Notes: a model not told the origin generated them from the sequence alone. 64,000 nucleotides of DNA from Vibrio amylolyticus (GCF_023145695.1 NZ_JAJHVV010000014.1:1-64000), one strand, 5' to 3'; positions 26,006-34,775 are shown, numbered from the stretch's first letter. Translations and numbers: made by a program.

Positions 26006-26248
26006 ATGGCGAGCAAAAAACCAGAAAATATGTCGTTCGAAGCGACCATCGATGAACTCGATACCTTAGTTGATCAGTTGGAAAATGGTGATTTAGCACT
26101 TGATGACGCATTGAAGAAATTCGAACGCGGCATTGCTTTAGCCCGTTCCGGTCAAACCAAATTAAGTGATGCTGAACAACGTGTCAGCATCTTGCTCCAA
26201 AATGACGACGAAGCGCCACTCAGCACTTTTGAGTCTCCTTCAGAATAA
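26006..26248 (+). CDS. xseB: Exodeoxyribonuclease VII small subunit
   Basis: Small subunit of ExoVII, a single-strand DNA exonuclease whose large subunit XseA is encoded elsewhere. The 80-residue product has the family pattern SFEATIDELDTLVDQLENGDLALDDALKKFERGI followed by LARSGQTKLSDAEQRV. It starts the conserved xseB-ispA-dxs order, 15 bases before ispA, and is probably one operon with it. Confidence 0.95.
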   Translation: MASKKPENMSFEATIDELDTLVDQLENGDLALDDALKKFERGIALARSGQTKLSDAEQRVSILLQNDDEAPLSTFESPSE

Positions 26249-26263
26249 GAGTGAAGATCCGTT

Positions 26264-27148
26264 ATGATTGAAGCGTTAACCGCTTATCAGCAACAGAATA
26301 ATCGCATTCTTAATGCATGGTTAGATCGTCTGCCACACCAAAGCCAAACTCTTATTGAGGCCATGCGTTACGGTCTACTGCTTGGTGGTAAGCGAGCAAG
26401 ACCTTTTCTTGTTTACGCGACGGGACAAATGCTCGGCTGTGAACAAAATGAATTGGATACCCCAGCAGCTGCGATTGAATGTATTCATGCCTATTCATTA
26501 ATTCATGACGATCTTCCCGCAATGGATGATGATGAATTGCGCCGTGGACAGCCAACTTGTCATATCAAATTTGATGAAGCAACCGCTATTTTAACCGGTG
26601 ACGCACTGCAGACGCTTGCTTTCACTATCTTAGCGGAAGGTGAATTAGCGCAAGACGCAGAAAGCTTACGAATTAAGATGATTCAATCTCTTGCACACGC
26701 TTCCGGTGCACATGGCATGTGTATTGGGCAGTCATTAGATCTCGAAGCCGAGAATCGACAGGTTAGTTTAGAAGAGTTGAAAGAGATTCATCGCAATAAA
26801 ACAGGGGCATTGATAAAGTGTGCGGTTCGATTAGGGGCACTTGCCGCTGGAGAAAAAGGCGTTCAAGTACTGCCTCAGCTTGATAAGTTTGCTGACGCTA
26901 TCGGCCTTGCCTTCCAAGTCCAAGATGACATCTTAGACATCATTGGCGATACTGAAACACTAGGTAAGCCACAAGGCTCAGATCAAGAATTGAATAAAAG
27001 CACTTACCCTTCGCTGTTAGGGTTGGACGGTGCGATAAATAAAGCGCACACTCTATTGAATGAAGCCCTTCAAGCACTCGAAGCGATTCCATACAATACT
27101 AAAACACTTGAAGAGTTCGCAAAATACGTCATCGAACGCAAGAACTAA
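26264..27148 (+). CDS. ispA: Farnesyl diphosphate synthase
   Basis: Condenses isopentenyl and dimethylallyl diphosphates to geranyl and then farnesyl diphosphate. The 294-residue product has the two Asp-rich Mg-binding motifs, DDLPAMDDDELRRG near residue 84 and DDILD near residue 224, plus GGKRARPFL near the N-terminus. It lies between xseB (15 bases) and dxs (21 bases) in the isoprenoid operon. Confidence 0.96.
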   Translation: MIEALTAYQQQNNRILNAWLDRLPHQSQTLIEAMRYGLLLGGKRARPFLVYATGQMLGCEQNELDTPAAAIECIHAYSLIHDDLPAMDDDELRRGQPTCHIKFDEATAILTGDALQTLAFTILAEGELAQDAESLRIKMIQSLAHASGAHGMCIGQSLDLEAENRQVSLEELKEIHRNKTGALIKCAVRLGALAAGEKGVQVLPQLDKFADAIGLAFQVQDDILDIIGDTETLGKPQGSDQELNKSTYPSLLGLDGAINKAHTLLNEALQALEAIPYNTKTLEEFAKYVIERKN

Positions 27149-27169
27149 ACATAATAAGCACGCAAAACT

Positions 27170-29032
27170 ATGACTCTTGATATTTCAAAATATCCAACAT
27201 TATCACTGGCCAATACGCCAGATGAATTACGAAGCCTTCCTCGAGATACGCTACCTAAGCTGTGTGACGAGCTTCGTTCTTATTTATTGAACTCAGTGAG
27301 CCAATCAAGTGGCCACTTAGCATCAGGCCTTGGTACTGTTGAGTTAACAGTTGCTTTGCACTATGTCTATAACACTCCGTTTGACCAGTTAATCTGGGAT
27401 GTAGGCCATCAAGCTTACCCACACAAGATTTTAACTGGACGCCGTGACCAACTCTCGACCATTCGTCAAAAAGAGGGGCTACACCCTTTCCCTTGGCGTG
27501 AAGAGAGTGAATACGATACCCTTTCCGTGGGCCACTCTTCAACGTCAATCAGTGCTGGTCTAGGAATGGCGATTTGCGCTGAAAAGGAGAATAAAGGCCG
27601 TAAAGTCGTGAGTGTTATTGGTGATGGTGCGATTACTGCAGGCATGGCATTTGAAGCGATGAACCACGCTGGTGATGTTCACTCTGATATGTTGGTTGTG
27701 CTTAATGACAACGAAATGTCTATCTCTGAGAACGTTGGCGCCCTCAATAACCATCTTGCTCAAGTGCTTTCTGGGAATCTATATACCTCTATTCGTGAAG
27801 GCGGTAAAAAAGTGCTTTCAGGTGTCCCTCCAATTAAAGAATTGGTTCGACGCACCGAAGAGCATCTTAAGGGTATGGTGGTACCGGGTACTCTGTTTGA
27901 AGAACTTGGTTTTAACTATATAGGCCCAGTTGATGGTCACGACGTTAACGAACTCATCAAAACATTAAAGAACATGCGTGAGCTAAAAGGCCCGCAGTTC
28001 CTACACATCATGACCAAGAAAGGGAAAGGCTACGAGCCAGCAGAGAAAGACCCGATTGGTTACCATGGTGTACCGAAATTTGACCCAAGCCATACGAGTC
28101 TGCCAAAAAGCAGTAATTCAAAACCAACATTTTCTAAGATCTTTGGTGATTTCCTTTGTGACATGGCAGCGCAAGATCCTAAATTAATGGCAATTACGCC
28201 TGCAATGAAGGAAGGATCAGGCATGGTTCGCTTTGCCAAGGAGTTCCCGAAACAATTCTTTGATGTGGCGATTGCCGAGCAGCATGCCGTTACACTTGCG
28301 ACAGGTATGGCAATAGCAGGTGATAAACCCATCGTCGCTATCTACTCGACGTTCTTACAGCGTGGTTACGATCAACTGATCCATGATGTCGCTATTATGG
28401 ATTTGCCTGTGATGTTTGCCATTGACCGAGCAGGCCTTGTTGGTGCTGATGGTCAAACCCACCAAGGGGCATTTGATTTAAGCTTTATGCGTTGTATTCC
28501 TAATATGACCATCATGACACCAAGCGACGAAAATGAGTGTCGTCAAATGCTGTATACCGGCCACCAACACACAGGCCCTAGTGCTGTTCGTTATCCACGT
28601 GGTAATGGTCTGGGCAGCGAAATACACGCTGAGTTTAGCGCTCTTAAAATCGGCAAAGGCCGTACACTTCGTCAAGGTGAGAAGGTAGCTATTCTAAACT
28701 TTGGTACTTTCCTCCCTGATGCTCTGGAAGCGGCTGAAAAGCTTAATGCCACAGTTGCTGATATGCGCTTTGTTAAGCCTCTTGATGAGACATTGATTGA
28801 AGAACTGGCTGCTAGCCATGATGTACTCGTCACTCTAGAAGAGAACGTGATAGCAGGTGGTGCTGGCGCTGGTGTAATTGAGTTTATGATGAGTAAGAAA
28901 TTACTTAAGCCAGTTTTGAACTTAGGTCTTCCTGACCGATTTATCCCTCAAGGCTCACAACAAGAGTTGTATGCAGATCTTGGGCTTGATTCTGACGGTA
29001 TTGAAACCTCAATCAGAGGCTATTTAGCTTAA
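27170..29032 (+). CDS. dxs: 1-deoxy-D-xylulose-5-phosphate synthase
   Basis: First enzyme of the MEP isoprenoid pathway; it joins pyruvate and glyceraldehyde 3-phosphate using thiamine diphosphate. The 620-residue product has the three transketolase-like domains. The cofactor motif is GDGAITAGMAFEAMN near residue 150, with VLNDNEMSIS after it. The central domain has DVAIAEQHAVTLATG and the C-terminal domain follows from about residue 490. It is the last gene of xseB-ispA-dxs and is followed by a terminator. Confidence 0.97.
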   Translation: MTLDISKYPTLSLANTPDELRSLPRDTLPKLCDELRSYLLNSVSQSSGHLASGLGTVELTVALHYVYNTPFDQLIWDVGHQAYPHKILTGRRDQLSTIRQKEGLHPFPWREESEYDTLSVGHSSTSISAGLGMAICAEKENKGRKVVSVIGDGAITAGMAFEAMNHAGDVHSDMLVVLNDNEMSISENVGALNNHLAQVLSGNLYTSIREGGKKVLSGVPPIKELVRRTEEHLKGMVVPGTLFEELGFNYIGPVDGHDVNELIKTLKNMRELKGPQFLHIMTKKGKGYEPAEKDPIGYHGVPKFDPSHTSLPKSSNSKPTFSKIFGDFLCDMAAQDPKLMAITPAMKEGSGMVRFAKEFPKQFFDVAIAEQHAVTLATGMAIAGDKPIVAIYSTFLQRGYDQLIHDVAIMDLPVMFAIDRAGLVGADGQTHQGAFDLSFMRCIPNMTIMTPSDENECRQMLYTGHQHTGPSAVRYPRGNGLGSEIHAEFSALKIGKGRTLRQGEKVAILNFGTFLPDALEAAEKLNATVADMRFVKPLDETLIEELAASHDVLVTLEENVIAGGAGAGVIEFMMSKKLLKPVLNLGLPDRFIPQGSQQELYADLGLDSDGIETSIRGYLA

Positions 29033-29077
29033 TCTGTTTATTTTTCAACTCTCATTTTTGCCACGACATTACACCTA

Positions 29078-29107
29078 TAAACGAAGCCATTGGCTTCGTT
29101 TTTTCTT
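29078..29107 (+). terminator. Terminator of xseB-ispA-dxs
   Basis: AAACGAAGCCA pairs with TGGCTTCGTTT with a minimal loop and is followed by T residues, about 45 bases after dxs. Confidence 0.82.
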
Positions 29108-29392
29108 TCTACTAATGAAATAACTCAACGACCTATTCAAGCAAGCGAAGTAAGAAAATAATCAAAAATAGTGACCAAACTTGTGACTCATTACATTTCA
29201 ACCCCTTCCAACCTTATGCGCAAAGGCGCATATTGATACAAAACCATTCACTTGACCTTGTATTTTCTATGGCTTCTACTAATTTATAAGTAATTAAAAT
29301 CAGTCAAAGTAACTGTGTAAAAGGCTTATGTAATACAAACATAGAATCGTGTTGCGAAGAACAACATGGCATATTGCTAGGTAGGTGTAAGA
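29108..29392 (+). promoter_or_regulatory. Leader and possible promoter of the receiver-EAL gene
   Basis: This 285-base gap has no gene-like frame. A possible promoter is -35 TTGACC (29252-29257) and -10 TCTACT (29275-29280) with a 17-base spacer, which would give a leader of about 105 bases. I see no clear regulator site. Confidence 0.35.
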
Positions 29393-30589
29393 GTGAGTAA
29401 TAAACAAATTGTAGTCATTGATGACTCCAAAGCTATGCTTGTGACAATAAAAAGCATGTTTTTAGAGCTTGGTTATACTAATGTCGTCACATCCTCAGAC
29501 CCCGAAAAAGCGCTCCAAAACATTCGTAATAATCCTCAACATTATCTCGCTGTATTTACTGACCTTAATATGCCCAACCTAGACGGGATGGCAATCATTA
29601 AGGAGTTAGGAAGTATCTCATTTAAAGGTGGCATTTGTATCATTTCTCAAATGGAGACAAGGGTCATTAGGTTAGCGTCAGAAATCGCTAAACAGCATCG
29701 AGTCCATCTTATTGGTAACATAGCTAAGCCTGTTGACCTCAATTGCATCAAACAAGTGATGACTAAATTACAGCAAATTGAAGAAAGAAAATTTGTTCAT
29801 TACCAAAAAATGTCAAAAGATGAGCTAAAGGAATGCATCGAACAAAACTTGATCACTCCTTATTATCAGCCAAAGATCGACACACATAATAGCCAAGTCA
29901 AAGGCTTAGAAGTATTAGCCAGAATTTGTAAGCCCGGTACCCCTAATGCCATTTTACCTGGGGCTTTTATACCCACTGCGATACAATTTGATTTAATTAA
30001 TAACATCACCCTACAAATCATTAAGAAATCTCTAAAAGCCTTTCCTGCTTTAACCAAAGAATTTGGTCAAAATATCAGCCTCAGTATCAATCTATCTCCG
30101 AGTCAATTAACCAGCGTTGAGCTTCCGAAAAAACTGGATCATATTCTAAAAAAAGCAGGGGTAGAAAACTCGAGAATAATACTTGAAATAACAGAAGAGT
30201 TTTCACTTAAAACGACTGAGCAACTGGAATCGTTAAATCGTTTTCGAATGTTAGGTTTTGGTCTTTCACTGGACGACTTTGGTACGGGCTATACCAACAT
30301 TCAGCAACTAAGAAGTTTACCCTTTACCGAAGTCAAAATTGATCGCAGCCTTATCTCTAACATCCATTGTGATAAATTTAATCAAGTGGTTGTTAAATCA
30401 CTGACTGAGCTTTGCCCAGAACTTGATATGAGGTTAATTGCGGAAGGTATTGAAAATGTAGATGATCTTACATATCTAGAAATTAATATGAAACATATCG
30501 ATATGCAGGGCTTTCTTCTTTGTACACCGAAACCCTTTGATAGCTTAATTCGTTGGTATCATAGTTGGAACTTAACTATGACAAACTAG
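29393..30589 (+). CDS. Response regulator with EAL phosphodiesterase domain
   Basis: Predicted to degrade cyclic di-GMP under control of a phosphorelay. The 398-residue product has an N-terminal receiver domain (about 5-125) with acidic pair Asp10-Asp11, phospho-acceptor Asp57 and Lys112. An EAL domain follows from about residue 145. EAL motifs are mostly intact: EVLAR at 173-177 in place of EALxR, LDDFGTGYT, KIDRSL and AEGIEN. The Ala-to-Val change in EAL is a common variant. The start is a GTG at 29393 with AGGTG upstream. No partner histidine kinase is adjacent, so it is an orphan regulator. VieA and RocR have related designs. Confidence 0.85.
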   Translation: MSNKQIVVIDDSKAMLVTIKSMFLELGYTNVVTSSDPEKALQNIRNNPQHYLAVFTDLNMPNLDGMAIIKELGSISFKGGICIISQMETRVIRLASEIAKQHRVHLIGNIAKPVDLNCIKQVMTKLQQIEERKFVHYQKMSKDELKECIEQNLITPYYQPKIDTHNSQVKGLEVLARICKPGTPNAILPGAFIPTAIQFDLINNITLQIIKKSLKAFPALTKEFGQNISLSINLSPSQLTSVELPKKLDHILKKAGVENSRIILEITEEFSLKTTEQLESLNRFRMLGFGLSLDDFGTGYTNIQQLRSLPFTEVKIDRSLISNIHCDKFNQVVVKSLTELCPELDMRLIAEGIENVDDLTYLEINMKHIDMQGFLLCTPKPFDSLIRWYHSWNLTMTN

Positions 30590-30640
30590 TGGCAATATCG
30601 TTATAAGCTTGATATATACGATTAGAGGCGAGTCATGTTC

Positions 30641-30662
30641 GGGTAGCTTAAACCAGCTACCC
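30641..30662. terminator. Hairpin between two converging genes
   Basis: GGGTAGCT and AGCTACCC form an 8-bp stem with a six-base loop between the EAL gene and truC. There is no good T run on either side, so terminator function is uncertain. Confidence 0.35.
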
Positions 30663-30675
30663 ACCGAGCGTTAGA

Positions 30676-31395
30676 TCACCAACCAAATTCCATTAATAAC
30701 TTTTTCCATGTGTCATCAAAATTAGCCTTAAGCACTACCTCTTTTTTCGTCAATGGATGAGTAAATTTGAGCTCCGATGCATGTAACATCAATTGGTACA
30801 CATCGTAGTTCTCTCTGAAAAGACGATTATGCTTTCCATCACCATGAGTCGTATCACCTACAATTGGGTGCCTTAAGTGCGCCATATGGCGACGAAGTTG
30901 ATGCTTTCGCCCAGTTTTTGGTTTCATTTCCATCAAACAATAGCGGCTCGTTGGGAACCTTCCTGTTGAATATGGTACTTCTACTTTGGCTAAAGGTTGG
31001 TAAGCCGTCACCGCGTCTTGAGCTTCTTTTTCTTGAGTCGCAAACTTATCGGCAATTTTGTCTAGTTCTACTTTCAGTGGGTAATCGAGTACATCCCCCT
31101 CCTCTATCCAACCACGAACAATCGCGTGATAAGTCTTTTCCATCTCATGATTGGCGAACATCGGCATGACTTGTGAAGCCACTTCACTCGACAGTGCAAA
31201 TACAAGAACGCCTGAAGTTGGTCTATCTAACCGATGTAGCGGAAACACATGCTGACCAATTTGATCACGCAGAGTCTGCATGACAAATTGAGTTTCGTGT
31301 TTATCTAACCAACTTCTGTGAACCAACATTCCCGCGGGTTTATTAACGGCAACCAGATACTCGTCTTGATAAATTATCTCTAACACGGTTGGCAT
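30676..31395 (-). CDS. truC: tRNA pseudouridine(65) synthase
   Basis: Converts U65 of tRNA-Ile and tRNA-Asp to pseudouridine. The 239-residue product is an RluA-family enzyme with catalytic Asp in PLHRLDRPTSGVLV and the motif KTGRKHQLRRHMAHLRHPI. LDYPLKVELDKIADKFA is characteristic of TruC. It overlaps yqcC by 16 bases and is translationally coupled to it. In E. coli the same pair lies beside csrB. Confidence 0.95.
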   Translation of the reverse strand: MPTVLEIIYQDEYLVAVNKPAGMLVHRSWLDKHETQFVMQTLRDQIGQHVFPLHRLDRPTSGVLVFALSSEVASQVMPMFANHEMEKTYHAIVRGWIEEGDVLDYPLKVELDKIADKFATQEKEAQDAVTAYQPLAKVEVPYSTGRFPTSRYCLMEMKPKTGRKHQLRRHMAHLRHPIVGDTTHGDGKHNRLFRENYDVYQLMLHASELKFTHPLTKKEVVLKANFDDTWKKLLMEFGW

Positions 31396-31700
31396 ACCTT
31401 ATCTATTTTCTGAGTCACCTTAATCACGCCTTGGCATTGCGGTGCTTCTTGCCATGCTTGTTCAAAATAGGGCGCCATCGAAAACCCACTAGGTAATTCC
31501 CCACCTTGCTCTAACATTACCCGTATTTTAGGAATAAATATCCACTGTAACCACTGCTCGGGATCGAGTGTGTCTAGGGCAAAAGGCTGCTCACTTTGTA
31601 ACACTTGTTCAGAAGGCATATTTGTTTGCCATAGCTGATTTTTCTCTAGCTCTTGCTGCAGTTCATCGAGCAAAAGAAGAAGTTGTTCAGATTGGGTCAT
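31380..31700 (-). CDS. yqcC: YqcC family protein (DUF446)
   Basis: A 106-residue soluble protein of the YqcC family, recognised by FALDTLDPEQWLQWIFIPKIRVML and the helical N-terminus LLLLLDELQQELEKNQLW. The function is unknown. In many gammaproteobacteria it is encoded immediately before truC, as here with a 16-base overlap, which suggests a link to tRNA modification (inference). Confidence 0.9.
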   Translation of the reverse strand: MTQSEQLLLLLDELQQELEKNQLWQTNMPSEQVLQSEQPFALDTLDPEQWLQWIFIPKIRVMLEQGGELPSGFSMAPYFEQAWQEAPQCQGVIKVTQKIDKVCQPC

Positions 31701-31787
31701 AAATCACCCTGAAATTTGTTAATGGACCTTGAAATTACGCACTAGGATACCATGTTATAAGCAAAGAAACTTAAGGTCATTATCTCC

Positions 31788-32828
31788 ATGGAACTGATTC
31801 ATACACTTACAGAGCTGCTAGAAAACAGCGGCTGCCAATATAAGATTTTTGATCTGGGTCGCCGTATCAAAACGATAGAGAACAAAACGTTTTCTCGAGT
31901 AGAAAAAGGGCAGCAACCCTACCCTTACCCGCTTCAACGTAAAGCTCACTTAGCTATCGCGTATTGGAATGAAGAACAACAGCCATGGATCTGGTTCTTA
32001 AAGTTTGAGCTTGATGAGCGCGGTTTGTTTAAACAAGCCGAAGTTGGAAACTTCTTAAAATATGTTCTTGAAGCCATGGGATCGCGTATCAACCAAGAGA
32101 TGAGCGAAGAGCAGCAAGAGAAGCTCTCTAATAACCCTTATACGTTTAAACCAAGCGAAGACAAAATGGCGGTATTCAACAGCCAAATTCGTGCAGAATT
32201 AAACCTTGCTTGCAGCCAGTACTATGAGCATGCTCAGCACTACTTTACCGGTGACCTCGGCTGGGACAACTGGCAGACTGTCGGTTTACAAGGAATCACC
32301 GATCTTTGTGCTCGATTAGGCCAGTCCCAAAACAATGTTCTCGTTCGTAAAGCGCTGCGTCATCTGCCTAATGAACCGCTTTACGCATTGCTTGGCGCCT
32401 TAGAGCATACCGATCTATCGGAAAAACTCGCGCAAACCATCGCTGAAATAACCACTCAAAAGATATCGGAAGACCAACCTGATCTGTTTTTAATCTCAGC
32501 GCTTTGTCGAGCTTTATCAGGGGCCGATCGTTCAATCTCTCTACCGGTCATCAATGCCATTTTAGCGAGCCCACGCTTAAGCCACCAAGAAGTATTGATT
32601 GGAGTTGCAGGTCGCGCTTGGCACTTATTATCAGAACCAAAAGTGGCAGAGCTATTTCTATTGAGACTTGCACAAAGTGGTAATCAAAATCTGTTTAATC
32701 AGCTGTTTTCCGACCTAGTCATGCTACCGGAGCTTCGTTTAGTGCTGTTACCACTTCTACACTCTAATCCATCAGAAGAGCTGACCAATGCGCTGCTGCT
32801 CCTACAGCAATCCACTCGGGCATCCTAA
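31788..32828 (+). CDS. DUF3549 family protein
   Basis: A 346-residue soluble protein that I recognise as the DUF3549 family of Vibrio and close relatives. The N-terminal part contains CQYKIFDLGRRI and FSRVEKGQQPYPYPLQRKAHLAI. The C-terminal half is rich in Leu-helical repeats, HEAT-like in character (QEVLIGVAGRAWHLLSEPKVAELFLLRLA). There is no signal peptide or membrane span. It is divergent from yqcC and followed by a DUF3301 gene 80 bases on. Function unknown. Confidence 0.8.
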   Translation: MELIHTLTELLENSGCQYKIFDLGRRIKTIENKTFSRVEKGQQPYPYPLQRKAHLAIAYWNEEQQPWIWFLKFELDERGLFKQAEVGNFLKYVLEAMGSRINQEMSEEQQEKLSNNPYTFKPSEDKMAVFNSQIRAELNLACSQYYEHAQHYFTGDLGWDNWQTVGLQGITDLCARLGQSQNNVLVRKALRHLPNEPLYALLGALEHTDLSEKLAQTIAEITTQKISEDQPDLFLISALCRALSGADRSISLPVINAILASPRLSHQEVLIGVAGRAWHLLSEPKVAELFLLRLAQSGNQNLFNQLFSDLVMLPELRLVLLPLLHSNPSEELTNALLLLQQSTRAS

Positions 32829-32908
32829 TCAGTTAGGTGGTTGCTCAAAATCACCCGAGTACTTTGGGTTAGTAAAAAGCGATATGTAGGTTTAGTAGAA
32901 GGAGAACT

Positions 32909-33208
32909 ATGATTAATAACTTGATGGCTATCGTAGGCTTAAGCTTAGTCTGTTTCCTATTTTGGCAGCAAAGACGACAAGGTGAGTTAGCGAAAAATGC
33001 AATAGAGAGAAAATGTAAACAACTTGATTTGCAATTGGTTTCGGTGGCGCTTGGGCAGCATAAATTGAGAACACCTAAAGGCGATTGGCGTTGGTATACA
33101 GTGTATCACTTTGAGTTTTCAGCACTTGGTGATGATTGCTATCAAGGGGAGTTAATGATGAGTGGCTTTAGGCCATTGAACTTTCACTTGCCACCACATC
33201 GGATGTAA
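32909..33208 (+). CDS. DUF3301 family membrane-anchored protein
   Basis: A 99-residue protein with one N-terminal membrane segment (about 2-18) followed by FWQQRRQGELAKNAIERKCKQLDLQL and a short globular part (WRWYTVYHFEFSALGDDCYQGELMM). This matches DUF3301, whose function is unknown. AAGGAG stands close before the ATG. It follows the DUF3549 gene in the same direction. Its last 41 bases overlap the end of the convergent GNAT gene on the other strand. Confidence 0.82.
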   Translation: MINNLMAIVGLSLVCFLFWQQRRQGELAKNAIERKCKQLDLQLVSVALGQHKLRTPKGDWRWYTVYHFEFSALGDDCYQGELMMSGFRPLNFHLPPHRM

Positions 33209-33674
33209 GCTCATATTCGTAATACGGACCATGAAAATCTTGGTTTTCACCCACTTGTTGGAAACCAAGTTTTTTGAGCAATTTGATTGAGGCGGTATGA
33301 TGAGTATTCGCCGTCGCAATGACTTTGTTTAATGACAGCTCGCGATAAGCTTTAGGTAGAAATGCTTTAAGTGCTTCCGTTGCTAACCCTTCCCCCCAAT
33401 AGGCCTTATCCAAAATAAAACCTAATTCAGGCGTTGAATCCAGCTGAGAAATAAAGATATGGCCAATATACTCACGATTATAGTTATCTAATATCGCCAT
33501 ACAGTACATCGATTTATCGTTTAATACTCTCTCAAACAACTCTCTCGCTGAAGAGACTGTATGTGGACCATTCATCTCCGCGCGATTCTTCACACAACAG
33601 TGCAGCATCAGAAACTCTGACTGCAATGATTCACTGTAGGGAAGTAACATCAAACGACGGGTTACTATGGTCAT
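33168..33674 (-). CDS. GNAT-family N-acetyltransferase (RimJ/RimL type)
   Basis: A 168-residue acetyltransferase. The start is VTRRLMLLPYSES, as usual for RimJ/RimL-like members. The fold motifs follow: IGHIFISQ, PELGFILDKAYWGEGLATEAL (acetyl-CoA-binding motif A) and ANTHHTASIKLLKKLGFQQVG (motif B). The ATG at 33674 has AAGGA six bases before it; the longer frame to 33713 has no such site. The substrate cannot be told from sequence. It converges on the DUF3301 gene, with 41 bases of tail-to-tail overlap. Confidence 0.85.
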   Translation of the reverse strand: MTIVTRRLMLLPYSESLQSEFLMLHCCVKNRAEMNGPHTVSSARELFERVLNDKSMYCMAILDNYNREYIGHIFISQLDSTPELGFILDKAYWGEGLATEALKAFLPKAYRELSLNKVIATANTHHTASIKLLKKLGFQQVGENQDFHGPYYEYELTSDVVASESSMA

Positions 33675-33845
33675 ATCTAATCCTTGATAGCGACTCGAAA
33701 GTCTAATTTCCACGCTAGAAAATGTAATACTTAATTGAGGAGCGAAAAATAAACTAACTGATGGTACGAAGCATTGATCTAGGTTTATTTTCTGCCCTGT
33801 TAATGACTTTTATATCAAAAGAATAGGCAACCAAGGATGAAGGTA

Positions 33846-33880
33846 AAAAAGAAAAACCCCGATACTCGCGTATCGGGGTT
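33846..33880 (-). terminator. Terminator of the CsrB RNA
   Basis: On the minus strand AACCCCGATA pairs with TATCGGGGTT and is followed by TTTTTC and more T residues. The strong stem ends the GGA-rich transcript. Confidence 0.88.
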
Positions 33881-34229
33881 ATAGTCTTACTCGCAGCAGT
33901 CCGGCTACTCGTTAGTGCTCCATGCATCATCCATAATAGTGGCTGAATCCATCAGCATTTCCATACGTCGCCGTCCTAGCGGTGTCCTAATCATCCTGAT
34001 CGCTAACTATCCTAGTCAGCACTCATCACTTGTTCCTTGAGCGGTGTCCTTTGCATCATCCTAATGCTGTCCTTGCCTCTTCCTAGAGGTGCAGCTACCA
34101 TCCTCGCAACTGTTGTATCCGTACAATGTCCTTCGCTTCCTGCTGACCGCTTTCCTAGCCGTCATATCTTCTTCCTGAAGATAACCAAATCCTTGGTTGT
34201 TCCTGTTCCGTGTTGAACTCCTTTCAACA
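33846..34229 (-). ncRNA. csrB: CsrB-family small RNA (CsrA-sequestering)
   Basis: No coding frame explains this stretch. Read on the minus strand it holds 24 GGA trinucleotides in about 330 bases, 17 of them as AGGA, many in short hairpin loops such as CTAGGAAGAGG or TCAGGAAGA. That is the hallmark of CsrB/RsmZ RNAs, which titrate the translational regulator CsrA. The predicted RNA is about 385 nt, with a promoter at 34236-34263, a terminator at its end and an 18-bp GacA/VarA-type box upstream. In E. coli csrB also lies beside yqcC, and truC-yqcC are 2 kb away here. Vibrio genomes encode several such RNAs, so the paralogue number is not assigned. The 5' end is approximate. Confidence 0.92.
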
Positions 34230-34235
34230 GGTTCT

Positions 34236-34263
34236 AATTTACGTGATTTCCCAATTTAGACAA
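34236..34263 (-). promoter_or_regulatory. Promoter of csrB
   Basis: On the minus strand -35 TTGTCT (34263-34258) and -10 TAAATT (34241-34236) are 16 bases apart. Transcription should start near 34229, just before the first GGA motif. Confidence 0.6.
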
Positions 34264-34386
34264 TACACCCGACTTTTAATTATTATTATCGTCACAACAA
34301 GAATTACAAATAAATATAAAAATCAAAAAGTTAATCAACTTTGCACTAATATATGCGGCGTTATAATGCTGTTCTCTTACGTGTTT

Positions 34387-34404
34387 TGTAAGAGATCTCT
34401 CACA
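34387..34404 (-). promoter_or_regulatory. VarA/GacA (UvrY) upstream activating site of csrB
   Basis: TGTAAGAGATCTCTCACA matches the known GacA-type box TGTAAG-N6-CTTACA with a single mismatch. It lies about 160 bases upstream of the predicted csrB start, a distance typical for Csr/Rsm RNAs. Its presence makes the CsrB assignment much stronger. Confidence 0.85.
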
Positions 34405-34481
34405 CGCAAGTGCCCATTTTGAGATTCGCCAAATTACCGAATAGAAAGTATGATGTTTTCAAGAAGATTTAAGAGGAACAA

Positions 34482-34775
34482 ATGATGTTAACTCAAAATA
34501 TCACTGATGAACTGACCACTATTTTGTCGAGCCTTGCTCAAGAAGGAAAAGAACCGACAGTCGCGTTAGTAAAAGCACGTTTAAGCACCTCTGTCCCTAT
34601 ACCTGCGCTAATTACTGCGATCAAAAGTTGGAAAGCCTCTAATCGAGTTCCAAAAGTAGAAGTCGCTAAAGCAACAGTAACTGATCAAGACAAGCTCACT
34701 CAGTTGGAGCAACAAGTTTCAATGCTTCTTAAACGTGTCGAAGTACTAGAAGATAAACTAAACGAGAAATCATAA
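34482..34775 (+). CDS. Small protein with helical N-terminus and C-terminal coiled coil
   Basis: A 97-residue soluble protein. Residues 5-50 look like a small helical, possibly winged-helix or KfrA-like DNA-binding module (DELTTILSSLAQEGKEPTVA, then a helix ending in IKSWK). Residues 66-97 form a heptad-patterned coiled coil (KLTQLEQQVSMLLKRVEVLE). AGAGGA precedes the ATG at good spacing. Its stop codon overlaps the start of yaiI (TAATG), so the two are translationally coupled. I do not recognise the family; DNA binding is a guess from shape. Confidence 0.7.
   Translation: MMLTQNITDELTTILSSLAQEGKEPTVALVKARLSTSVPIPALITAIKSWKASNRVPKVEVAKATVTDQDKLTQLEQQVSMLLKRVEVLEDKLNEKS

Noticed and set aside
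33900..34225. Regularly recurring TCCT that looks at first like a repeat array or CRISPR
   Set aside because: Spacing is irregular (about 9-25 bases), repeats are only 3-5 bases, and there are no spacers. GGA motifs of a CsrB RNA on the other strand explain it.
34210..34422. 70-codon open frame next to csrB
   Set aside because: It covers the csrB promoter and the VarA/GacA box. A/T-rich composition explains the open frame.
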